Of a stretch of DNA of 64,000 nt, positions 52,490-63,560 are shown piece after piece (within the stretch, counting starts at the first letter, position 1; each line of letters begins with the position of its first letter). A program made the position numbers and the translations under genes. The DNA comes from Litsea cubeba (taxonomy: Eukaryota; Streptophyta; Magnoliopsida; Laurales; Lauraceae): positions 13,476,840 through 13,540,839 of the forward strand of contig CM022951.1 of assembly GCA_012931725.1 (NCBI GenBank), written 5' to 3'. The notes beneath the pieces were generated by a model that ran no database searches, had not been told where the DNA came from, and saw only the letters and a program-made list of their open reading frames with translations.

Positions 52490-53504
52490 CACACTCTTTT
52501 ATTTTCACACACAATTCTCTCTCTTTCAATCTTTCTCTGGGATAGCACATTGGGCTTTGGCAATAGAGATTCTAAACCGTCTTCATCAACCGCGAACCAC
52601 AGGCAAGTACTTAACCATAATTTGTAAATTTAATACTTGTGTTCTTCCTTAATTTGTGTATTGATGCATGTACCATGTAGAAACCCCTTTAATGCCCCTT
52701 TCATATGTTGATGTTAGGATGTTAATGTTTTAATAGAGATGGGAGATTGGGGACCATCTCATTGATTTTCTTACTTTGAGTATCACTGTTGACCCACTGC
52801 CAAACAAGGACCAAACTTGCATAAGAATTCCGGACTCAAAACCTTGAAAAATTATAGGGGCATTTGGGCGGAGGTCCCTCAACTATGATTTTTATTGCAA
52901 ACTGTCCACAATATTTTATCGTACTGACGGCAATCCTTTTGTAAAAGTAAAAAGACAAAAACGCCCTTGTACACATCAGCAAAAGCAGAACTCAGGCAAT
53001 TTATCTGAGTTTTGGCAAAGCTCAGTAATAATTCAAATGAACTTCTCTCCTTCCATTGAGATTTGGATGGCGTTAGAGTTTCAGAACGATAAAGTGGTCT
53101 TCATGAAGTTTTTAGAGAACGTCTTTTCAGAAAGGTCTAGTTCGCAAAAATCTGAGTTCGTTTGGGCCTTCAAGCGTTGCTTCAAAATAAGGCCTGAAAA
53201 ACTGATCCGAGATTTCTATCTTTACCAGTAAAATTAAATGGGACATAACTTGAGCTTCCGAAGTCCAAATTGGGTGATTCAAAACCCTAAAATCATCTAC
53301 ACATCTAGGGCTACAACTTTCATGAAAAAGACCAAGTCAAGATTCGGTCGTTATATCATAGAAAAATACCTCACAAGTTGGGCACAATTTATGGGATTTT
53401 TGTCAATCCGTTTTGAATTACCTATAATTTAGGGATTGAATTTGGTGAATGTGGGTCGTCGGATGGCACAACATCACATAGCTATTTGTTCGAAACTCAT
53501 AAAA

Positions 53505-53640
53505 GTTGTCAAAACTCAGATAAATTTGTCTGACTTTTGCCAGAAACTCAGATAAATTTGCAAAACTCAGATAAATTTATTTGAGTTTTGGGCAAATTTT
53601 TCGAAAACTCAGATAAATTATCTGAGTTTTACAAATTTAT
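53505..53640. repeat. ACTCAGATAAAT direct and inverted repeats
   Basis: At least five AAACTCAGATAAATT or reverse-complement motifs. One pair forms a perfect 27-base palindrome (13-base arms AAAACTCAGATAA, one-base centre) at about 53595-53621. An earlier copy pair is near 52990. Confidence 0.75.
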
Positions 53641-53645
53641 CTTTA

Positions 53646-54120
53646 TCAGAATTTTGTAAATTTATCTTTGCCAGGGCCATGTGATGGATCGATGGCAACA
53701 TGAAGGCCATGTGTTGAAATGGATAGATTAGGTGTGGAAGTATTGGGTGCAAGTGTTGGAATCGCGGGCCCATGTATTGGATAATGAATAGCAAGCGGTG
53801 GTGATGGATGTTGAGTTACAGGTGGAATGGGACCAGGTTTTGATGTAGGTGGATGGGACATGTTAAAGTGAGTGAGTAGGAATAGTTAATGGTTCTGTTT
53901 GGAGTAGAGTGGCTAATTCTGGACCTGAGGTGGATGAAAAATGGATGTCTGGAAGGGCGAATGGAAGTACTGGATTTAAAGAAAAATCCTGAGAAGGATC
54001 AAGAGCAGCATCCTTGAATGAAAATGTTGTCTCATAAAAACTACATCCCTCGATTTGCAGAGCTCTCTGGTGAAATCCCTCATTTTTAGAGAAGAAGAAG
54101 GAAGGGGAATTCCAGGACAA
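53646..54120 (-). pseudogene. Possible captured gene fragment in the MULE
   Basis: Two minus-strand open segments in different frames. 54120-53863 begins MSWNSPSFFFSKNEGFHQRA; 53861-53646 is Pro/Ser/Thr-rich (SKPGPIPPVTQHPSPP). The family is not recognised. Together they may be a frameshifted exon picked up by the MULE, or chance. Confidence 0.2.
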
Positions 54121-54322
54121 CAGAGGAGAAGATGGAAGGTGTTATGCTGAAACTGTTGAAAGGGGCAAATTAGTCATAAAAATATATGATGTGGCATATT
54201 AGGGATCTCTCACCAAAATATCTCCAGCTGTCTGGACTAGAGACATTAGAGAAAAAGTTGTTGTCCTTGATGCCTTAGAAGACCGTGCTCAGGGACTTTT
54301 GCCTAATTTACCCAAAATTATA

Positions 54323-54702
54323 CCCGTGTTTTGGAATGTGGGCCATCCGATGGTAGATCTGATCCGGGGATCCAGAGGAGGACCCACGGGCGACCTTAGA
54401 GATGTAGACCCGTGCGAGGTGGGCCCTGGTTAGCCTACCATCCAACAGTCTGATCAGATTGAGGAATGATTACTCTTGAAATATTTTAATTGTATTTAAT
54501 CGGTTGTGGGACCCAAGAGTGATTGGATCGTGGATCAGATCTGGGCATTCGTCCGTACATGACCGGGCGACGTTATTTGTGAGAGTAATCTTTAGTTCAT
54601 GATCAGTGGGGCCACTATCCAAGTGGCCCAGCTTTGCTGGTGTCGAGTACCATTAACAGAACACGTTTCTATGTTTCAGTGAGGTGAGGATGGCTCGACT
54701 TG
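54323..54702. other. Remaining old-LTR intron sequence
   Basis: 380 bases of GTGGGACC/GATC-rich sequence between the MULE and the Athila-like solo LTR. No gene. Confidence 0.4.
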
Positions 54703-55515
54703 TATAGTGATAAGTCCGCAAAATTAGGTCAATAAGTCATCATTTCATGAGCATTTGTGGGCTTAATTAGGTTTAATTGCATATAATTGCACTTAATTTC
54801 ATGATTACATGTATTTGGAGATATTTTTGGAAAATGTTCAGAATTGGTCAAAATTCATTGAATTGCATGACTTTTGTGAAATTAAGATTTTTCATCTCAT
54901 TCATCACCCAAAAAGAAATTAGTTTTTGGCTTCATCAATGCATGTTTGCTATTTTTGGCACCATATGCTATTTTTGAAAAGTTTGTCATTTGGGTGCATC
55001 ATTAGACATGCAGGGTCCCATGCATTATTCATGTTTATTTTCTTACATGTAATTAATGATAAATTTATTTCTTTCAATTTGTAGGAGAAATCAACATGGG
55101 ACCCACATTGATGAAATTTGAGAAGAGAGGTCAAATGAAAGTCAAATAAGCAAGCAAGGAAAGAGTCCAAGCATGCCTTGGACGTCCAACATGGACCCCA
55201 CACACACCATTGGATGCCAACATAGAAGCTTCCATTTGTGCACAATTATTCCCGGATTTTTATGGAGCAGCAACTTAAAATGGCCATAATTATCAAATCG
55301 AGTGTCGGATCGGCGCAATCTAGACACCGTTGGAAAGCTCTTTTCGAGTAGATATCCGTGGACCCAAGATTACATAAATCAGAGCTATATTGAGGGAGAT
55401 ATGACCTCGGGAAGTTGACTGATACAGTTTTAGGCGGGAATTGCAAGAAATCTCAATATTTGGAAAGTTTCTTCACTCTACATCATCATGCAATTTTTAG
55501 AGATATTCTTGGAAC

Positions 55516-55522
55516 TATAAAA
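55516..55522 (+). promoter_or_regulatory. TATA box of the Athila-like solo LTR
   Basis: TATAAAA in GGAACTATAAAAGGAAGG. It is intact, so the solo LTR could still drive transcription to the right. Confidence 0.55.
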
Positions 55523-55802
55523 GGAAGGTGTGTTCATCAAGAAACCTAATAAGGCAAGGAAATCTCTCTAATTTAAAAGTCTTTCCAAAGAAAGAAGCTA
55601 GCTTGGAGCCTAAGCTAGAATCTCTACACAAGGAAACAAGAGCCCTAAAGATGAAAGATTCTTTACTAAAAAAAGATGGGGTTTTGACCGTACAGGGTAT
55701 AAAATACCCTGTATTCCTTGAAATGGTGTTGACCAAAAGTATATCCCAAATATGGGTATCATACTGAGACCCTCTTTTTTTTTCCACTTTTACCCTTTTT
55801 GT

Positions 55803-55830
55803 GCGATATCGCAAATATTTGCGATATCGC
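55803..55830. repeat. 28-bp perfect palindrome in the MITE arm (left)
   Basis: GCGATATCGC, AAATATTT, GCGATATCGC: two 10-base palindromes around an 8-base palindrome, perfect as a whole. The right arm has the same 28 bases at about 56506-56533. Confidence 0.85.
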
Positions 55831-55970
55831 ATAAACTGAAGAGTTATTATATAAGCTGCTCGTTTTCCCTCCCTTTTTTTCCTCCGTTTGCAGCAAAAAG
55901 TAAGTCGTTTTCCCTCATTATTTTCCTGTGGCTGTCTTCATCTTTATAGGAGGTTCTCAAAAGGATGAAG

Positions 55971-56420
55971 CAATCGCTCTTTCATTTCTCCAAAGGCATT
56001 TAGATGATTCTTCTTACATAATATTTGGACATGTTTGGAATTTTTTGTATACTCTGTCAAATGTTATGTTAAAAATAGTTGGGCATTGAGACACCAAAAA
56101 CTTATGGTCATGGAGATACTTTGGAATTTATTCTTAATTTTTTTGTTTGATTATATTAGATGAAACAAAAGATATGAAACGTCCTAAAAATGTATTTGCT
56201 GTAGCAATCGCTCTTTCATTTCTCCAAAGGCATTCAAACGATTCTTTTTACACAATATTTGAACATGTTTGGAGTTTTTCATATACTCTGTCAGATGTTA
56301 TGTTAAAAATGGTTGGGCATTGAGACACCAAAAACTTATGGTCATGGAGATACTTTGAAATTTATTCTTAATTTTTTTTATTTGATTGTATTAGATGAAC
56401 AAAAGATATGAAAAAACAAT
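55971..56420. repeat. Direct duplication of about 235 bp inside the MITE
   Basis: GCAATCGCTCTTTCATTTCTC ... GAGACACCAAAAACTTATGG ... TTATTCTTAATTTTTTT occurs twice with a few substitutions, starting near 55971 and 56206. Confidence 0.85.
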
Positions 56421-58308
56421 GAGGAAAAACGGCTTACTTTTTGCTGCAAACGGAGGGAAAAAAGGGAGGGAAAACGAGCAGCTATATAATGACTCTTCAG
56501 TTTATGCGATATCGCAAATATTTGCGATATCGCACAAAAAGGGTAAAAGTGGAAAAAAAAAAAAGAGGATCTTTGTACGATACCCATATTTGGGATATAC
56601 TTTTTGTCAACACCATTTCAAGAAATACAGGATATTTTATACCCTGTATGGTCAAAACCCCAAAAAAGATTTGCAAAAAGCATAAAAAGGAACCAGCCAA
56701 GAGGGCTGGACGTCCAAGACTATTGGGTAGCAATTTTGGAGGCTCTCTCTTTCTCTATTCCACTCCCATCCACCTTTCTCTCTAAGTCCCTTTCTTCTTC
56801 TTTCTTTTAATTCTTTTAGGCATAGGTTGAGAGGCCATGTTGAGAGAATGAAAAGGAGGGAAGAATCTTAATTTCTTGTATTCAAAGATCAAGGAATAAA
56901 AGACACTACTTGGATTGATTATGCGTGTTCTTTATGTAAGTGATTTAATTTTTTATTTCCAGTTCTTTTATGTGTTTTTATTGGAGACAATATTTTACAT
57001 GATTAGATCTAGGTTTTTGAAAATAAAATAAATGGATTAAAAGTCGAGAGACATCAGGTAATCACTTGCATTTGTTTTTTTTTCTTTCCTACTCTGAGAA
57101 GAGAGGACTTCATTATCGCATTTTCAATACTTGTATGATCGTCTAGTTTCTAGATCTTTGATACATCTTTTCCGCTTTTTATTTTTTCCACCCCTTTTGT
57201 TTTTATTTAAAGTTAATATCCTGATCATTTTTTTTTTATTATTTGCAAGTTCTTGATTTAGAAACCCCAAGTTGCATCTTTCCATATAGAAACTTACAAT
57301 TTTTGTTACTTGCATAATCTATGGTTGGATAGTGTTTTTCTACATACATCATATTTAGAAATTGCATTAGAACAAGTTTTTGTTTCTGAAATCACAAGAT
57401 TAACAACTGATTAGAAACACTAAATTCGGATCTGATAAGTGAATAGTGAAAAATCCTGCACAATTCAGCAGAATTGACCCAACTGGGTTACAAAAGTGCA
57501 TGATTTAAAAACCAGGTAAACGTTCATATTTTTGTCCAAAAAATAGCAGATTTAAACTATGGTGATTGGACTTTGAAACCCCAGAATTTCAGCCAAAAAT
57601 AACCTCAGGAACCATGTCAACCAGAGGCTCAAACATGGGTACTTGGTAAGCCTGCGTTCAGATTTCAGCAACAAAATAGTTCAAGTAGGCATCTTTAGGT
57701 GATCATATCTTTTTCGTTTTAAGTCATTTTTTGGTCTTTGTTTTTTTTGTTGTGTTCATGCATCATCACACTATTGATCCCAGCCATTAGATTTAGGTTC
57801 ACACCATCTTAGGCCAGTCGTACAGTCCAGTGAAAACAGGGCTGCGCAATAGTTTCCATACTTAGAATTTTTTACAGCATGCATCATATAGTTAGAAACT
57901 TGCATAAAATTGCATTGTTAGCAATTAGGGCATTATAGTTCATTCGTATTTGTATAAAAATTGATTTTGGTAAGTAGGATCTAATTTAGAAAATTTTGTT
58001 TTGATTTTTTTTATATTAAATTGGTCGTTTGATTTGTGTGTTCTTTTGCAGGTTTTTAGATATTTTAGGATTGCTTAGATTAGGTTTCCTTTATTACAAT
58101 AGTTCTTCTATTTTTGGAAAGCATTGTAATTAACCATTTTATATTTAGTTATCTAATTTAATTAGTTTCTATTCAGGCCAGATTAGTGTTTATTTAGGAC
58201 AGGTCAAAGTTGGAAGGTTTCTTGAAAAGCATTGCTCCCTGTGGATCGACCTGGATTTACCAGATTATTACTATAATCGTACCCTACACTTGGCGACCGA
58301 TCATATAG

Positions 58309-59465
58309 GAATTGTAGGAGAGTGGTGATGACCTGGGATGATGTCATCCTGTGTGAATTGAGCTTGGTTAATTATTTACCTGGCCCTATGGTTTTAAAAT
58401 TTGGAATAAAACCCTTATCCTTTGATGAATTCAAATTAGATCCTTGGGCCCATTTTATAAAGAGTTGAATTTGGAAAATGTTATAGAATCCTCGGGTTTT
58501 CTAAAATTTTAAACTAAGATTGTTATTTCTCATTATTATTTGTAAATTAATATTAAATGATATCTTTGGTTTTTTAAAGTGTTAAATTATATTTTTGAAC
58601 TCTATTAATTGGATCATTGGACCTGAGTAAATACCGACCGGGCACACGGTATAATACTAACATGTGGTTTAGTACTTCGTATGACATCGGGGAAATCCGA
58701 ATAGATTCGAGCTCAACCTATTTTTATTGGAAAACCCTTAATTGGGTCTATGCACCATTGATTGAGAAGGGATGTGTTGACCTTTTATCTATTTAGAGAT
58801 TCATATGGTTGTTGGGTACGAGACCTTATGTTTGACTTTAGGATTGGCTTGTGGTTATTCTTTGACCTTCGGGTTTGCATACATGATTGAGATTGATGTT
58901 GGTCTATTAGCTACATACCCTATATTGATTGGATATAGACCGTGATGTGGCTTGGCAAGCGATTGAGAAATTGTAGAGATTTATTCGAATGATTTATCGA
59001 TATTGATTGTGGATTGTTGTACAGCCAGCCCTTCACTTTGACTTAGGTTTCTATGTCAGAGCTTTACAAATCACTAGGTTTATTTTATTACTATGATATA
59101 TATGTACAAGCGATTGAGTCATAATTGAATGACTGCAGTTGTAATTGGACGGCTGATCACCGATGTGTGCGGACACTGTAATATCCGAATTGATTGATTG
59201 ACCGGTATTCCGGATTATTGATCGGTCTATGACCACCGACGTGATTGAGATAGTTAGGGCTGACCACCCAAAGCAGTGGCATTGCTTCTGTGTGATTATT
59301 GCATTGCTCTATTGTGTTGATTGGATTTAGATTATAAGTTCTTTTCGTCATTGTCACATTGTTATTCTCTTATAATCATTACCTGTCATTACTCACATTG
59401 ATCTTGTGTTTTATTTATGAATTATACTTTCGTGCTTGCTGTTTACTTTGTTTATTGATGCATAG
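58309..59465. other. Old solo LTR, 3' half of the putative intron
   Basis: T-rich sequence with GATTG words, ending in an acceptor-like stretch (TTTGTTTATTGATGCATAG). No gene. Confidence 0.4.
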
Positions 59466-59575
59466 GTACCGAACCCTACCGTGTCGAGGAGACGGAGGAG
59501 GGTCAAACGTTTCAAGCGTTTGAGCCAGTTAACGAACCCGAGTGGAGTGCCGATGATAGCTACGAAGCCATCTAA
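59466..59575 (+). other. Conserved acidic mini-exon in the old solo LTR
   Basis: The phase GT|ACC GAA encodes 35 residues ending in TAA: TEPYRVEETEEGQTFQAF, then EPVNEPEWSADDSYEAI. It matches the Tekay LTR mini-exon at 34916-34825 in phase, acidic core and the EW-x-ADD motif, despite strong divergence elsewhere. Confidence 0.4.
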
Positions 59576-59877
59576 GACCGCACGGGAGTGACTTATGTCA
59601 TAGAGACTATTTTAGTAGCAAACTATTCATAATGAACCTAATTTTATTTTATTTTGGAAACTTTAACCTTAAATATTCAGTTAGTTATGTGTTGGTTTGA
59701 TTTTGAATATTGATACCAATTGATTTAATGGTTCCGCAAATGTTTTATTATGACTCACTGTGTCTCGAAAATTTTGTGGGTCCATATTTGGGAGCTTGTG
59801 TTGCATTAAACACAGAAAATCAAATATTTATTCTTATTTTACACGTTATCCCTTGGTTGTATTTTGGGGACGTGACA

Positions 59878-60530
59878 TATATTGGCACTGTCGTTTGCAC
59901 TTGGTCGGCAAGTAGTTGCAATTATACAGAAAAAAAATAGTTTTAAACACTGATTTGAAGGTTTGTTAAGAAGTTGAATTCGTTCTATTTACTGTTTCAT
60001 TCAAGTCATAAAAGCTATAACTACACCATGAGAGGAATATGCAAACATAGAGATAAAAATAAATTGTTTCCTTCCCAGATACAAAACATGGGATAGAACA
60101 ACCCAGTATTCAATCGATTAGAGATTTGCCTGTTTATCAGGCTTTGAATATGGTTAGTTTGGATCATCTAAGCATGGGCCCGGTTGTTCATACTTCATCC
60201 ACGAGACTCAAGGATACAATATATGCCGTAAGGTTAAGGATGCTATATGTCCTCCAAGGGAAGGACCAAAAATAACAAAATCATTACACATGCAGCCGCA
60301 TCTCAAGGTGCAATATTTTCAGGCAAGTTTGATTTCTTAGGAATTGATGCAGGAAGTATTAGGAAAATTATGTGGCCCGACTGCCATTGGACCCACGCCA
60401 GATTGAGCCCGGCGGTGAGCCGCGGATGAACTCCCAACAAGTCTTGATCTGGTTGAGTCGGATAAGGATCAAACTAGAGTTTGGATCAAGTTTAGACTCT
60501 TGATTGGCAGAATTCCTACGCTGGTCAGGA
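59878..60530. other. Flank of the old LTR, no gene seen
   Basis: A/T-rich, then more balanced sequence with GGCCCGAC and CCGGCGG words. Short open frames only. Confidence 0.4.
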
Positions 60531-60544
60531 GATGTGGGATTGCT

Positions 60545-60696
60545 CTATCTATATAAGGGATATGGGAACCTTGCTTGATTATCCAATAGATCTGAGAGCA
60601 TTCGCAGTGAGTTCGTAGGTCTACCCATACTGGAACGCACAAGGTTCTCGGCGAGTTTGGTTTTGACACCCATCTGGGACCAGCTAGTTCTTTCAA
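60545..60696 (+). promoter_or_regulatory. Promoter-like TATA and possible copia LTR end
   Basis: CTATCTATATAAGGG (about 60545-60559) is a strong TATA. About 130 bases later TTTCAATTGAAATCAGAG resembles a decayed copia LTR end plus initiator-Met primer site (9 of 12 bases of TGGTATCAGAGC). No second LTR is found in the window. Confidence 0.3.
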
Positions 60697-60978
60697 TTGA
60701 AATCAGAGATAAATCCATGCGCGTTGGACAGTTTGGATCGTACGATAACACCGTGGGTTGTCAGATTTAAGACCTTTTTAATCGTGTTTTTCCGGTTGCT
60801 CTGCTCTCTGCAACATAAGGCTCGAAGGGGACGGCATCTCTCGATTTTGAGGGAGAAATCGAGGTTACTGTTGCAAGGAGGCAATAAGAGGAGGAAGCTT
60901 GCTCGTCTCCTTTGGCGTGTGTTTTCAAGGCACGATTTGAAAGAAGAAATCCATTCTCTCATTGCTGTCCTTTCCTAG
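60697..60978 (+). CDS. Hypothetical basic open frame
   Basis: 93 residues, Arg/Lys/Leu-rich (RRLCSLQ-like to GGNKRRKLARLLWRVF). It starts 150 bases after the TATA at 60545. No family is recognised. It could be the start of an eroded copia gag region or chance. Confidence 0.2.
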   Translation: MKSEINPCALDSLDRTITPWVVRFKTFLIVFFRLLCSLQHKARRGRHLSILREKSRLLLQGGNKRRKLARLLWRVFSRHDLKEEIHSLIAVLS

Positions 60979-63300
60979 TTGCTAGTCCCAGTTGCAACTT
61001 ATTTTTTATTAATTAAACCTCGGGAGACGCACAGAAGGAAATAGGTGAAGCAAGTCTATGCAGCTGTCCTCGGGATTTGCGCCAAAGAGAGATAGAGCAA
61101 CCAAGCAGCACGTGTCGCTACTGCTTTCGGTTTCTGGACGCGTGCCCAGAAAGAGGAGACTCTCGCCTCCTAATTCACTGCACGCCAAGGCGGGTCAGGT
61201 CAGTCCGGGTCGACCCAACCATAGATCAACAGGGTTCAAGCTCAGCGCAGGATCAAGCGCTGGTATAGTGATAACGTGACATCAGCGAAACTCAGAGTGA
61301 GATGCGGGCGCTGTAACCGGCGGCTAACGTAGAGACAAGGCGTTGCTGATGCAATTGCGGCCCGATCTACGGTCAATAGAAACTTTGACACGCCATATCA
61401 TGCTCATCTGGACTCCGATCGATGAACAGTTTGGTTTTGCGGACTCTTGGCAATGAGATCTATACAGAGGCAGTGACAGATTGACGATTCAATGGTTAGA
61501 AAAGTTCTGGGTAAGCGATCACGGTCAGTGGTATCTTGACTTTTCTTTTATTTATGTGTTGGATATGTCTTATATAGATTTGCCATGTGTGACCTCGCCT
61601 ATAATGATATCTTCGACGAGAAGAACCCACTTGTGTGGAGATATCGGATGGGGTGCCATTTGTTGGTATTGTGCGTATTTTTCCTTTTGGTGAACCGTTG
61701 ACGACCACTGGAGTATCATTTAACGGTAATTTGGGCCTTACCTTGTGCAGTGAGGGTATAATAATTGATCTGCTAAATATTTGATGTGTGGATCAAGGAG
61801 TCGAGTATTTGATCGAAAGAATGTGAGCACAATCCAATGGCACAAAAGAGACAAATGATCTCTAGTTAGTGGTAAAAATTCATAAAAACCACTAGATCTC
61901 GGATGAAGATAATCTATGATGCATGCATGCACTTTTTAATTGCCTGATGGGTCCATGATTGACAACTAATTAATCAATGTGTTCCAATTCTATGTCTATT
62001 GTCATGGTCTTCCACTTCAGTGGGGGTTTATCTCTTAAGTCCCGAGCCTCGTAAATATTTAGATTTCAATGAAATTTGAGACAAGAAATAACAATAATTT
62101 ATTTAAGTCAAGGAGACATGAGAATATGACGGGATAGACAACCTAGTGGATCGGATACAAATGTTATAGTCATATAACGGTGGATCTGATGAAGGTGTAA
62201 GAATGGAACTGGCTGGATCGATTTGTGGTTTTCCATGTGATCTCAAAGATGGAAATTGATTTTTTTTTAAAATTCATGAAAATAAAATACGGAGATTGTA
62301 CGCATTTATAAATATGGAACAAATTTTGTGACGTGCTTAAAAGATGACATGAATCTAAATTATATTTGACTCTGAAAATCCAATTTGTTATATTTGGGGG
62401 ATGCTTTACTAATTACTACACTGTGATGAGTAAAATTCGTGGCTCAAATGGTGATAGAATAGATTAAGGGAAATCTGTTCAGAGGCAATGTAGTCGTGAT
62501 TTGCATGCATGAGAGATTGTTGCAAAAAAAAATTTCTGAGATGATATGTACTTGCTTGATATAGCTTGTAATGTATAACATCTTCTAGTTTTAATTATTC
62601 TGTATGTGTTAGATGTGTGGTTTGGCACACTTATGGCATTGAAAATATGACACATCAACAAAGACATAATAAATGGACTAGTTGGAATGATACATTTACC
62701 TGACCTTGGTATATTGGAACAATGTCTGGGTGGAAAATGACCGAATACCCTTTTTCGGAATAACTAGAAGTGTGGTTGGAGTCATGATATCATACACTCT
62801 AAAATATGCTGACTGTTTTATTTGTCCAAATTTAAATGGGTGGGAGTGATTTGTTACTCCGATTGGTGACTTTAGCAAATACATTTAAATTTATATGATT
62901 TGATATAAGCTTGAGGCACTGTAAAATTGCTTTGAGTGGTATACTACTGAGTCATGGAGTAGTAGGGTTGAAAAGTTAATGGATGAGATCCGTTAAGTGG
63001 GGGAGTGTACCTATGAACGATTCAAGTATATTGTGCATGGAGAGGACAATATATTTATATTTTATTATGTACACCCCACAGCTAAAAATGGTGTGGTTAG
63101 AAAATTTTTAAATCAATTTTTTTGTTTGGATATATTAGATCCATATTAACCACACGTATCTACCACTGTGTGCTGTAAGGGGGAGATATTATTGAGTGCA
63201 CAATATATATTGAGTTGAACAACTCCTAAAACTTTGCCCAATAGACCCATTTATGAATTATGGACCGGTGCCAAACCTAAAAATTAACCTCTGACATTAA
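60979..63300. other. No gene recognised; copia-like purine tracts
   Basis: Mostly A/T-rich. The purine stretches GTTAAGTGGGGGAGTGTA (62994) and GTAAGGGGGAGATATTATTG (63175) look like copia polypurine tracts, but no LTR pair or pol motif is visible. Confidence 0.35.
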
Positions 63301-63330
63301 GGGGATGTGTTGTATACAAACTATTGCAGG

Positions 63331-63560
63331 CTACAACTATAATACCAACTGCAAATGGAAACGAAAAAAATCGTTCTTTCGTTGATAAATTGAATCATCC
63401 AAAGGGATATCGTGTGATCAATCACGAATATCGAATTATAACCACAGGTCGGAATGTGTGCTTCCTTGTGGATCCAATACAAATCCTAGAGATGCACCAC
63501 AACATCTCTGAGGGTGGAGGGTGTTACGAAAAGTGGGAGTTTCAACGTTGGCAGCATTGA
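63331..63560 (+). CDS. Hypothetical exon-like open frame
   Basis: After an acceptor-like CTATTGCAG, the open frame reads TIIPTANGNEKNRSFVDK, then YRIITTGRNVCFLVDPIQIL and ends QRWQH. No family is recognised. It could be one exon of a gene extending beyond view, but no upstream or downstream partner is evident. Confidence 0.2.

Larger units (their letters stand above)
52857..54313. mobile_element. Mutator-like element with 9-bp target duplication
   Basis: A 1,457-bp insertion with imperfect terminal repeats (left GGGGCATTTGGGCGGAGGTC, right complement GGGTAAATTAGGCAAAAGTC, then CCTxA). The identical 9-bp duplication AAAATTATA lies at 52848-52856 and 54314-54322. No MURA transposase is present. 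It carries ACTCAGATAAAT repeats (53505-53640) and a minus-strand open segment. It lies in the putative intron of the old LTR. Confidence 0.8.
55678..56661. mobile_element. Mutator-type MITE with terminal inverted repeats of about 240 bp
   Basis: Terminal repeats begin GGGGTTTTGACC and extend through CAGGGTATAAAAT, CTTGAAATGGTGTTGAC, the palindromic GCGATATCGC block and AACGAGCAGC to about 55915 and from about 56430. The perfect 9-bp TSD AAAAAAGAT lies at 55669-55677 and 56662-56670. It is 984 bp with no transposase. The middle is an imperfect direct duplication of about 235 bp (55971 and 56206). Confidence 0.9.
54708..58303 (+). mobile_element. Athila-like solo LTR with a nested MITE
   Basis: Starts TGATAAGTCCGC, ends GGCGACCGATCA. 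The perfect TSD TATAG lies at 54703-54707 and 58304-58308. The end region CTCCCTGTGGATCGACCTGG is typical of Athila-type LTRs. A TATA lies at 55516. With the MITE (55678-56670) removed it is about 2.6 kb. No internal region remains, so it formed by recombination between LTRs. Confidence 0.85.
52065..59877 (+). mobile_element. Old Tekay-like solo LTR with nested insertions
   Basis: The start TGTAAGGGAC (about 52065) and end GGGGACGTGACA (59877) resemble the LTR ends of the Tekay families here. Flanks TATGT / TATAT agree at four of five positions. Inside are a TATA (52481-52489), a donor-like ACAG|GCAAGTAC (52602/52603), an acceptor-like ATGCATAG|G (59465/59466) and the acidic mini-exon. Removing the MULE (52857-54322) and the Athila-like solo LTR (54708-58308) leaves about 2.75 kb, close to the 3.1 kb of the Tekay LTR. 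Boundaries are approximate and no internal region is present. Confidence 0.6.

Noticed and set aside
60373..63200. Complete copia element
   Set aside because: TATA, primer-site-like and purine-tract-like sequences occur, but there is no LTR pair and no gag or pol motif.
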